Below, one piece after another: positions 50,449 through 58,199 of a DNA stretch of 64,000 bases (within the stretch, counting starts at the first letter, position 1; each line of letters begins with the position of its first letter). Both the position numbers and the translations under genes were made by a program. Source of the stretch: Doryteuthis pealeii (taxonomy: Eukaryota; Mollusca; Cephalopoda; Myopsida; Loliginidae); contig CM042150.1 of the NCBI GenBank assembly GCA_023376005.1, positions 72,719,515-72,783,514 of the forward strand. The letters are read 5' to 3'. Below the pieces are notes generated by a model that had not been told where the DNA came from, did no database searches, and saw only the letters and a program-made list of their open reading frames with translations.

Positions 50449-52205
50449 ACTCTTCCCCATTTCCAACTCTTCCCCATCCCCAAACCTTTCTTCCCCATCC
50501 TAGCAACCCAACCCAAAACCCTAGCAACCCAACTCTTCCCCATCCCCAAACCCTAGCAACCCAACTCTTCCCCCCCCAAACCCTAGCAACCCAACTCTTC
50601 CCATCCCCAAACCTCTAGCAACCCAACTCTTCCCATCCCCAAACCCTAGCAACCCAACTCTTCCCCATCCCCAAACCTAGCAACCCAACTCTTCCCCATC
50701 CCAAACCCTAGCAACCCAACTCTTCCCCATCCCCAAACCCTAGCAACCCAACTCTTCCCCATCCCCAACCCTAGCAACCAACTCTTCCCCATCCCAAACC
50801 CTAGCAACCCAACTCTTCCCCATCCCCAAACCCTAGCAACCCAACTCTTCCCATCCCCAAAACCTAGCAACCCAACTCTTCCCCATCCCCAAACCCTAGC
50901 AACCCAACTCTTCCCCATCCCCAAACCCTAGCAACCCAACTCTTCCCCTCCCCAAACCTAGCAACCCAACTCTTCCCCATCCCCAAACCTAGCAACCCAA
51001 CTCTTCCCCCCAAACCTAGCAACCCAACTCTTCCCCATCCCCAAACCCTAGCAACCCAACTCTTCCCCATCCCAAACCCTAGCCCCAACTCTTCCCCATC
51101 CCCAAACCCTAGCAACCCAACTCTTCCCCATCCCAAACCCTAGCAACCCAACTCTTTCCCCAACTCTTCCCCATCCCCAAAACCTAGCAACCCAACTCTT
51201 CCCCATCCCCAAACCCTAGCAACCCAACTCTTCCCCATCCCAAACCCTAGCAACCCAACTCTTCCCATCCCCAAACCCTAGCAACCCAACTCTTCCCCAT
51301 CCCCAAACCCTAGCAACCCAACTCTTCCCCATCCCAAACCCTAGCAACCCAACTCTTCCCATCCCAAACCTTAGCAACCCAACTCTTCCCCATCCCAAAC
51401 CCTAGCAACCCAACTCTTCCCCATCCCCAAACCCTAGGCAACCCAACTCTTCCCCATCCTCCCCATCCCCCCTAGCAACCCAACTCTTCCCCATCCCCAA
51501 ACCCTAGCAACCCAAACCCAACTCTTCCCCATCCCCAAACCTAGCAACCCAACTCTTCCCCATCCCCAAACCTAGCAACCCAACTCTTCCCCATCCCCAA
51601 ACCCTAGCAACCCAACTCTTCCCCATCCTCAAACCCTAGCAACCCAACTCTTCCCCATCCCAAACCTAGCAACCCAACTCTTCCCCATCCCCAAACCTAG
51701 CAACCAACTCTTCCCCATCCCCAAACCTTAGCAAACCTTCCCCAAACCCTTAGCAACCCAACTCTTCCCCATCCCCAAACCCTAGCAACCCAACTCTTCC
51801 CCATCCCAAACCCTAAACCTAGCAACCCACTCTTCCCCATCCCAAACCCTAGCAACCCAACTCTTCCCCATCCCCAAACCCTTAGCAACCCAACTCTTCC
51901 CATCCCCAAACCCTAGCAACCCAACTCTTCCCCATCCCAAACCCTAGCAACCCAACTCTTCCCCATCCCCAAAACCCTAGCAACCCAACTCTTCCCCATC
52001 CCCAAACCTAGCAACCCAACTCTTCCCACTCTTCCCCATCCAAACCCTAGCAACCCAACTCTTCCCCATCCCAAACCCTAGCAACCCAACTCTTCCCCAT
52101 CCCCAAACCTAGCAACCCAACTCTTCCCCATCCCCAAACCCTAGCAACCCAACTCTTCCCCATCCCCAAACCCTAGCAACCCAACTCTTCCCCATCCCCA
52201 AACCT
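50449..52205. repeat. 32-bp C-rich/G-rich minisatellite
   Basis: About 55 head-to-tail copies of a 32-bp unit made of CCCTAGCAACCCAACTC, TTCCCCATCCCC and AAA. Copies vary by loss or gain of single C residues, and a few are shortened (near 51005, 51160, 51730 and 51810). On the minus strand an intact unit reads GGG-TTT-GGGG-AT-GGGG-AAGAGTT-GGG, which satisfies the usual G-quadruplex pattern (four G3+ runs with loops of 3, 2 and 7). The open frames across it are by-products of the repeat. Confidence 0.95.
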
Positions 52206-52334
52206 CCACCCTAGTTAAGAACAACTACACCAGATAACCCCGACCATTACACACCCTTCCACCAATACGCAACCGACAACACTTATCACCTGAAAAGCAG
52301 AAAACTTAACATCTCCCACACAAGATCTCACCAC

Positions 52335-52415
52335 TGTCCTGAAGAAGGTAGCATAAATTGAAACATTATAGCATCGATATAACCATCAAGAATAAATAAC
52401 TGATCCTTTTGAAAA
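52335..52415 (+). other. Hammerhead-like motif relic
   Basis: CCTGAAGAAGGTAGC...TTGAAACATTATA resembles the CTGAAGAAGG...CCGAAACGTTGTA motif at 58099-58140, with the stem-forming bases decayed. Similar motifs often mark the terminal region of Penelope-like and related elements. It lies between the minisatellite and the repeat at 52505. Confidence 0.35.
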
Positions 52416-52504
52416 TTTGGTGTTTGTCTATACAACATTCCACTTTCTGTCTGATTGATTTCCCCATTTTATTTGCAGATGTTAATTGCTATTTAATAGT
52501 TTTT

Positions 52505-52672
52505 ATTTAAGAAGCATTATATTTTGTGCCTGGTGGATAAATCTAGTATATACAGAGATTAGTAGTGAGGTCAGAAAATAGTCCCTTTACAGGATGCACT
52601 AAAAGTAGTTTCTTTTTTATAGACCTTTATTCTTAAGCTTATTTCATGTGCACATCTAAAGACTATCTATGA

Positions 52673-52676
<4 letters not shown>
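52505..52676 (+). repeat. Dispersed repeat, left half (interrupted copy)
   Basis: Aligns with 55486-55647: shared words AAATCTAGTATATACA or AAATCCAGTATATACA, GTCCCTTTA, CACTAAAAGTA, GACTATCTATGACTC or GATTATCTATGACTC. Its continuation is found at 54905-55035, after 2.2 kb of nested insertions. Confidence 0.75.

Positions 52677-52712
<36 letters not shown>
52676..52712. repeat. (TA)n microsatellite
   Basis: Alternating TA run at the break point of the interrupted repeat. Confidence 0.9.
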
Positions 52713-52714
<2 letters not shown>

Positions 52715-52725
52715 TTGTGGGGAGT

Positions 52726-52950
52726 GGACTATTGTCAGTATCAGCCTGGCAGCAAGGGAATCTATCACTTTTTCATTAGCGCTAGATCAGGGAGATTGTT
52801 TTCTTGGGGACGATCTGAGGTGGACCATTACACCTACCATCAGCTCTCCACTTTACTACTTATATGCTGAGGTGATGAGAGCCAGTATCAAACCCAGAAG
52901 ATTGTGGTTTAGTTGGATGCTCTACCAACTGAGCTAAATGGGTCCCTTAC
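52726..52950 (-). repeat. tRNA-derived SINE, antisense
   Basis: The minus strand starts at the head near 52945 with TTTAGCTCAGTTGGTAGAGC and carries the body block GCTGATGGTAGGTGTAATGG and the tail GTGATAGATTCCCTTGCTG. It is the same family as 44536-44770. Confidence 0.8.
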
Positions 52951-52966
52951 TTTATATATATATATA

Positions 52967-54265
52967 CAGGGTGTTTGGGATGAATTTGACAGTTTCATAA
53001 GAAAAAAGAAAAAGTGCTTGGTAACTACAAAATTTAATGGATTGTAAAGAAATTCAACAGGCACAGAAATTACACTACTGTCAACAAGATTCACTCAAAA
53101 TAACTGCCATTAGCATCGATCACAGCCTCAATCCTGCTCTGGAACCTGGAGCAAGCTGATGTTACAGTTTCCCTGGGAAGGGTCTCAAAAACTACCTTAA
53201 TTCTGTCGATTAACTGGGCTTTTATAGTACTGGTACAGCAATTGGTGTCTTTCTCAACAGCGCCCCATACATAATAATCCATGGGGTTAAAATCTGGGGA
53301 GTTCGAAGGCCAAACTTTGGGACTGGTGTAGTTGTAAAAATTTGCTGACAACCATTTTTGATTTTTCCCAGAGGTGAGGCAGGGGGCCGAATCCTGCTGC
53401 CATACATATGACCTACCATTGGATACCCTTATTATCCAGGGCTTGACTACAGTGTTTAACAACTCTACATAGGCATCTGAATTCAACCTGATACCCTCTC
53501 TAAAAAAAATGTGGAGGCATCACATCACCCACAGAGGACACACATCCGAAAACAATCACAGTTTGGGGAAATTTAGTCTGCATGACACGAGGAGTGTCCT
53601 TTGGACTGTATGCAAGCCATCTGTTATTCTGCGTGTTGTGCTTTTGATGTTGGCAAAAGTTTTTCTCATCGGAAAAGAACCAGATTGTTTGTGGTTCAGC
53701 AGGATGTTTCACTTTGCTCAGAAGTTTCTTCGCCTTTGTCAGACGATTTTCACAGGCCTTTCTGGGAGCAGTTGACCTCTGCAATGCTTGTATGAGTAGT
53801 AGCAAAGGTCTTCATTGAGTGCAAGCTTCATGGTAGAGGCTGAAACATTCAATTCATGTGACAAAGCCTGAATTCCAATGCCAGGTTCCTCTAACACTTT
53901 TTTCTGCAGATTTTTGATGAATTCTGCTGTACGAATGCAATCAGATCATTTTTGCTACTTTCTTTTAGCCACAGCCTTGTAGTCACCATTGCAATTCTCC
54001 AGTTCATGCCTGATTGTTTTTACAGTGTTCAGGGTGCATTGGGTAGCAACCATAATTTCCTTATTTTGATAGCTGACACAGATCATGATACAAGTTATTC
54101 TCTTCCATGATTCAGGTGGGTTCCAGTCATCCATTCTATCTGTCATCACGTATATGAATGAAGAAGGGTCCAAGCTTTTAAATGATGTGTAGTGTGTGTG
54201 TCAATACCTCCAACCTACAGAGAAAAATAACCAAATATAAGTATGTCAAATTTATCCTGAACACC

Positions 54266-54268
<3 letters not shown>
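52967..54268 (-). mobile_element. Full-length mariner-like transposon
   Basis: The 1302-bp element is bounded by inverted repeats of about 25 bp. The left end begins CAGGGTGTTTGGGATGAATT and the right end, read inward on the minus strand, begins CAGGGTGTTCAGGATAAATT. The ends lie inside TA-rich sequence, consistent with the TA target of this superfamily. The length is typical for mariner. TIR mismatches and the broken transposase show that this copy has not been active recently. Confidence 0.88.
53091..54173 (-). pseudogene. Mariner-like transposase, DD37D type, broken
   Basis: Frames on the minus strand read in order: N-terminal DNA-binding part (54173-53955, helix-turn-helix region, ending AVAKRK before a stop); a middle part with ELNVSASTMKLALNEDL; then 53805-53500 with WFFSDEKNF, the first catalytic aspartate; and 53486-53091 with VWQQDSAPC, the second, and SPDFNPMDYYVW, the third. 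From the aspartate in QQDSAP to that in NPMD there are 37 residues between, so it belongs to the DD37D group. Breaks are two stops near 53950, a frameshift near 53800 and one in the A-run at 53500. All three catalytic aspartates survive. The terminal repeats at 52967 and 54268 frame it. Confidence 0.88.
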
Positions 54269-54297
<29 letters not shown>

Positions 54298-54302
<5 letters not shown>

Positions 54303-54610
54303 GGGACTAATTGTGAAAATTCACCGCTTCGGCACAAAGCTAGTCTCACTTGTTTACAAGTTAGAGACCTCTGGTGAGTTTATTTCCGGTTTAGGAAATA
54401 TAGCGATTATTCTGCCTTCTATCCTTGGCAGCTGCTTGTGGACCCATCGGTAAGAGACTTGACGAGCGAAAGTTCGTTCGGGTCTCGAACCTGACCAGAG
54501 GTAGCTGCTGAAAAATAAGTATAGCTGCACTGATGAGGGGTAAACCCCGAAATGTGCGTCTGTAGATTGCTTTATATACGCTCCCAACTTTTCAGGTTGA
54601 GCACTCTGTT
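54298..54610 (+). repeat. 313-bp retrozyme-like unit, copy 1
   Basis: First of two nearly identical direct repeats. The unit starts TAGAAGGGACTAATTGTGAA, contains several short inverted words such as TTCCGGTTTAGGAA, and carries the hammerhead at 54525-54565. Copy 1 ends with about 30 extra bases (CCCAACTTTTCAGGTTGAGC region). No coding region is credible; the 100-codon frames on the minus strand are duplicated along with the repeat. Confidence 0.85.
54525..54565 (+). ncRNA. Type I hammerhead ribozyme, unit 1
   Basis: Core CTGATGA at 54530-54536, perfect 4-bp stem II (GGGG 54537-54540 with CCCC 54545-54548, loop TAAA), GAAA at 54549-54552, and cleavage triplet GTC at 54558-54560. Stem I pairs CTGCA (54525-54529) with TGTAG (54561-54565), one G-U included. 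Stem III is minimal: A54552-U54559 and U54553-G54558 around GUGC. Such tiny stem III forms are known for hammerheads in retrozymes and Penelope-like elements, where tandem copies may act in pairs. Self-cleavage after 54560 is predicted, not shown. Confidence 0.75.
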
Positions 54611-54890
54611 TAGAAGGGACTAATTGCGAAAATTCACCGCTTCGGCGCAAAGCTAGTCTCACTTGTTTACAAGTTAGAGACCTCTGGTGAGTTTATTTCC
54701 GGTTTAGGAAATATAGCGATTATTCTGCCTTCTATCCTTGGCAGCTGCTTGTGGACCCATCGGTAAGAGACTTGACGAGCGAAAGTTCGTTCGGGTCTCG
54801 AACCTGACCAGAGGTAGCTGCTTAAAAATAAGTATAGCTGCACTGATGAGGGGTAAACCCCGAAATGTGCGTCTGTAGATTGCTTTATAT
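54611..54890 (+). repeat. 313-bp retrozyme-like unit, copy 2
   Basis: Second copy, 313 bp downstream of the first and differing from it at only a few bases (TTGCGAAA for TTGTGAAA, GGCGCAAAG for GGCACAAAG, CTTAAAAA for CTGAAAAA). It runs out into (TA)n(CA)n near 54890 instead of the extra tail of copy 1. Confidence 0.85.
54838..54878 (+). ncRNA. Type I hammerhead ribozyme, unit 2
   Basis: Identical fold to the one 313 bp upstream: CTGCA 54838-54842, CTGATGA 54843-54849, stem II GGGG/CCCC, GAAA 54862-54865, GTC 54871-54873, TGTAG 54874-54878. The two predicted cleavage points (after 54560 and after 54873) would release a 313-nt monomer. Confidence 0.75.
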
Positions 54891-54904
54891 ATATATACAC
54901 ACAC

Positions 54905-55035
54905 ACACAAAGAAGTATTACTTCCAACAAACATTGTGTCTGAGGTTTGTGTTTTTTTATTTTATATTTTATAAGACACATGATACTAATAGTTACAGAT
55001 AAACTAATGAAGGTGAGATAAGAATTATTTTAGTT
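54905..55035 (+). repeat. Dispersed repeat, right half (interrupted copy)
   Basis: The sequence AAGTATTACTTCCAACAAAC...CATGATACTAATAGTTACAG...GAGATAAGAATTATTTTA matches 55648-55750, where it directly follows the block equivalent to 52505-52676. Confidence 0.75.
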
Positions 55036-55039
55036 TTTA

Positions 55040-55400
55040 TACTGCTCTGTAGTCTGTCCTGTAGTCTGCCCTGCTAAATACATTTGGTTATGATAAAGTA
55101 CCAAATCCTCCAGTGTTTTGATGAAGTATAATCTTGGTTCAGGTGTTGGTTTCAACACAGTTGCTTCCTTCTGTTGGTTTCTGGTCAGATGGGTTGCTGC
55201 CAGCATTGATGTCTTGTGTTTTTCTTTTTTCAAATGGAATAATCATTTTACCTTGATGCCACCACTTTAAACCTAGGCCAAACACTGGATGATGAGATTG
55301 GTAGCTTCCTTTTTTGTTTTTCATGCTGCATTGTCTGGTTTTTAATGTTTTTCTTCATGTTTGGGGAAATTCTGCTGCAGCTGCCAGCATGTAACATTGA
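55040..55400 (-). other. Possible retroelement coding relic
   Basis: Minus-strand frames (55324-55139 and 55233-55030) give LKWWHQGKMIIPFEKRKTQD, DINAGSNPSDQKPTEGSNCV and KTLEDLVLYHNQMYL pieces. The patchy frames and repeat setting suggest part of a mobile-element protein, but no family is recognised. Confidence 0.25.
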
Positions 55401-55485
55401 GATATCAACATTTGTCTTAGTGGCGTTGAGTTAAGAATCATTAATATCAGTGAGATACAAGACTGGTTTATAAGAAGACATGTTT

Positions 55486-55750
55486 TTAGTGTGCGAGGGA
55501 TATAAATCCAGTATATACATAGAGTGATAGTAAGGTGAGAAAGTAGTCCCTTTATAGGATTCACTAAAAGTATTTTCTTTTTTTATGGACTTTACTCTTA
55601 ATCTTATTTCAGGTGGAAATCTAAAGATTATCTATGACTCTACTATAAAAGAATTATTACTTTCAACAAACATTCTAAGGATTGTTTTTTCTTTTTTGTT
55701 TTATAAAACATGATACTAATAGTTACAGATGAGATAAGAATTATTTTATA
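55486..55750 (+). repeat. Dispersed repeat, uninterrupted copy
   Basis: Contains both halves seen at 52505-52676 and 54905-55035 in continuous form, joined at ...TATCTATGACTCTACTAT then AAAAGAATTATTACTTTCAA. It serves as the empty-site reference for the 2.2-kb nest of insertions. Confidence 0.75.
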
Positions 55751-55769
55751 TATCTATGTTAACTATGCC

Positions 55770-55880
55770 TACAGAAAAAATAGCAATAATTAGATACTCC
55801 AATAAGAAAAATTTATTAAACAATAGAATAGAATTGATTTGTAATTGTAGATATAAAACAAGTTGTGTCCTAAAATAAAA
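55770..55880 (+). pseudogene. Penelope-like C-terminal relic
   Basis: With a small frame correction this reads CLTEKIAIIRYSNKKNLLNN, then RIELICNCRY, close to the tail at 35704-35841. It follows the dispersed repeat at 55486-55750 directly, so that repeat may derive from the same Penelope-like element. Confidence 0.45.
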
Positions 55881-56069
55881 AAGAATTATACTCTTAAATT
55901 TAACCATTTACATTAGCTTTTATTTGGAATAGTAATTAAGATATATGAACAGGACCCATAATTTTTTTCCACAATTATTATTATTATAGCTCTACTTTTT
56001 ATGAAGTATTGAGCACTCTTGGATAAATTACTAGTGCTACTCCAACAGAAAATGTTGAAGTGACACTCA

Positions 56070-56071
<2 letters not shown>

Positions 56072-56102
<31 letters not shown>
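56072..56102. repeat. (TA)n microsatellite
   Basis: Alternating TA run. Confidence 0.9.
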
Positions 56103-56104
<2 letters not shown>

Positions 56105-56256
56105 TATAGTGTGGGATTGTCACTGTTTCAGCTTTTACTGGAACGGTATGCCAAACAAAGTATTATTGGTAGAGTGCTCAATATAAAATAGAGCTGTTAT
56201 ATAATATAATAAATAAATATATAACGGTTTTACATATCTATTTATTAGGTGACAAA

Positions 56257-56312
56257 GGAACATTCGCGACCATTTTGGTTTCACGTGTCAACAATCATCA
56301 GGTGAACATGTT
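56257..56312 (-). ncRNA. Hammerhead ribozyme fold, minus strand
   Basis: On the minus strand: stem I 5' side GTTCAC (56307-56302), CTGATGA (56301-56295), a 12-base stem-loop II, GAAA (56282-56279), stem III ACC/GGT around AAAAT, cleavage triplet GTC ending at 56268, then GCGAATGTTC. One A-C mismatch lies in stem I compared with the plus-strand sister. The stem II pairs differ from the sister at two positions but stay paired (U-A and U-G swapped). Confidence 0.6.
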
Positions 56313-56340
56313 ACAAATGCATTTGTAACATGTTCACCTG
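56299..56340. repeat. Perfect 42-bp palindrome
   Basis: The arm CAGGTGAACATGTTACAAATG is followed at once by its exact reverse complement with no spacer. It joins the left arm to a second copy of the GTTCACCTG block. Confidence 0.92.
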
Positions 56341-56357
56341 AATTAATTAAGATATAT

Positions 56358-56412
56358 GAACAGTTCACCTGATGATTGTTGACGCATGAAACCAAAATGG
56401 TCGTGAATGTTC
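56358..56412 (+). ncRNA. Type I hammerhead ribozyme, plus strand
   Basis: All parts of the fold are present. Stem I pairs GAACA (56358-56362) with TGTTC (56408-56412) and TTCAC (56364-56368) with GTGAA (56403-56407), leaving one bulged G. Core CTGATGA is at 56369-56375. Stem-loop II (56376-56387) has three pairs below a U-U opposition. GAAA is at 56388-56391. Stem III pairs ACC (56391-56393) with GGT (56399-56401) around AAAAT. Cleavage is expected after C56402 in the triplet GTC. Stem II is the weakest part. Confidence 0.7.
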
Positions 56413-56459
56413 CTTTGTCACCAAATAAATAGATATGTAAAACCTTTATATATTTATTT

Positions 56460-56461
<2 letters not shown>

Positions 56462-56503
<42 letters not shown>
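56462..56503. repeat. (TA)n microsatellite
   Basis: Alternating TA run bordering the inverted-repeat element. Confidence 0.9.
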
Positions 56504-56506
<3 letters not shown>

Positions 56507-57680
56507 TGTTTGTTTAGGTGTTCAAATATAAATTAATGATATGGAGTAGAAAAGAGGGGAACCTCACTATCAAAACTCAAAAACTTTCAAAATAGCTAAT
56601 GTCATTGAAAGATAATATTACATTGCTTCAAAAAACACAGAGTTGATTAAATAACAAAAAACATAACAACAAAGAAACTTATTGATATATATGTGTGTAT
56701 ATTATGTATATGTGTGTAGATATAATAAGTACTATGATTTAATAAATATTTGTAGACTGGAATATCTGAAGGGGTTCATCAACTCTAGATATATATCAAA
56801 ATATATAAATTCTTCCATATATATATATATATATATATATATAAAGAAACATCTGCATTTAGCAAATATAAATCACATTCATATATCAAATATATAAATG
56901 AATTTTCTTTTTTATATAATCTTTTCAAACAATTGATGTCTGCTAAGAGTAGGGAATATGTTTGTCATGAATCACTTTTGTTGGCTAATATTTTCTATAT
57001 TATTTCATCTGTCAATATGGAAACCTTGAAGAATATTAGTTTAGATGGGAAGTCTAGACATATTCTCTGCAATAACAGTAAAAAAAGAAAATTAAAAGAC
57101 AATTTGGTTTTCCGAAAGCAATCATGTCAATGAAATATGTGTATATGTGATTCCCAATTATAGTATTGCAGTTACAACTGATTCCAGTTCTTGACTTAAA
57201 AAACTTGTAAGTTTGACAAAAGTTGATATCACGTTTTCTTTGGCTAATATTCAGAGGTTGAAAATACTTTCTTAGTTTATGCCTATTTTGATGACATTAT
57301 TGAAAATAGCTATTATATCTTAAGGCATTTGTGACTGTGATACTAATTTTATTATAGTCATTTGATTTGTCTAGTAATCTACCATCACAGATTTGAGAAA
57401 CTTCAAACACAATGTATTCATTTTTCAAGTTTTTAACAAAAAGTCCAATTTACAATGTAAGTATAATATTAAACTGAACCCTTATTTTGTGTCTGTTAGG
57501 TTAGTTGAACCAAAACTTTATCTTATAATGTAAAGTAAACATCTACCTGAAAATGTTCCTGTCAGAAACCAAAATTCTTTCTGGATGCTGCAAAAATTAA
57601 GATCTAAAATTAAACATGTTGTTATGTTTACATTTGTAGTACAAACAATAGCCACAGAATGTTTGAGATGAGGCTTGAAG

Positions 57681-58192
57681 ATTAGTATTATCTGCATTAT
57701 TCGGACTATTGACCCCATCTTCATTGTTATTTGTACAACGTTTCAGCCGATATACCCTCCGGCCTTCTTCAGGTATTTCTTGTCAGACTTGGGAACCTTG
57801 TCAGACTCGGGAACCTTCTTTTCGAACTCAGGAACTTTCTTGTCGTATTCGGGAGCCATCAAGGAACTTTTAACCTAACCCTTTATTTAGTACATGGGGG
57901 TATCCTGTTCTCATTCCGCTAACCATAGCTGGGGTAGGAGTTGTGTTAATCAATTATTTTTCTAACTGCTTTCACTCAGGATTGAACTCGGGTTCCAGAG
58001 ATAACTGTCACTTAGAACTGTCTTAACCTAACTGCCTTATCCATTTGGCCATGTGTCCAATTGGAAAAGAATGTTCCTGAGTCCGAGAAGATTCCCGAGT
58101 CTGAAGAAGGCCGGAGGGTATATCGGCCGAAACGTTGTACAAATAACAATGAAGATGGGGACAATAGTCCGAATAATGCAGATAATACTAAT
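57681..58192. mobile_element. Inverted-repeat element with hammerhead-like ends
   Basis: The left arm (57681 to about 57835) and right arm (about 58069-58192) are inverted copies: ATTAGTATTATCTGCATTAT, TTCGGACTATTG, TTTGTACAACGTTTC, GATATACCCTCCGGCC. On the outward-facing strand of each arm a CTGAAGA core is followed by a GGCCG/CGGCC stem and GAAAC. The centre (57836-58068) holds CATTCCGCTAACCATAGC and a tRNA-like tail region. A related single arm is at 430-640. Confidence 0.75.
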
Positions 58193-58199
58193 AGCCACA

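Larger units (their letters stand above)
56210..56461. mobile_element. Inverted-repeat element with two hammerheads
   Basis: The left arm (56210-56308) and right arm (56365-56461) are inverted copies, about 97 bp each with few differences. Both carry GTGACAAAGGAACATTC and CATTTTGGTTTCA. The centre contains a perfect 42-bp palindrome at 56299-56340 followed by 24 extra bases (56341-56364) without a partner. Those extra bases, AATTAAGATATATGAACAG, recur at 55935. Each arm forms a hammerhead fold on its own strand. (TA)-rich tracts flank the element. Confidence 0.8.

Noticed and set aside
50646..51909. Minus-strand open frames with repeated GMGKSWVARVWGWG-type units
   Set aside because: They are translations of the 32-bp minisatellite. 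The unit length is not a multiple of three, and single-base changes in C runs shift the frame constantly.
53509..53795. Plus-strand frames across the mariner
   Set aside because: They are shadows of the minus-strand transposase.
54354..54981. Two minus-strand frames of about 100 codons sharing a long C-terminal half
   Set aside because: The shared half is the 313-bp repeat itself. No protein family fits, and the ribozyme lies on the other strand.
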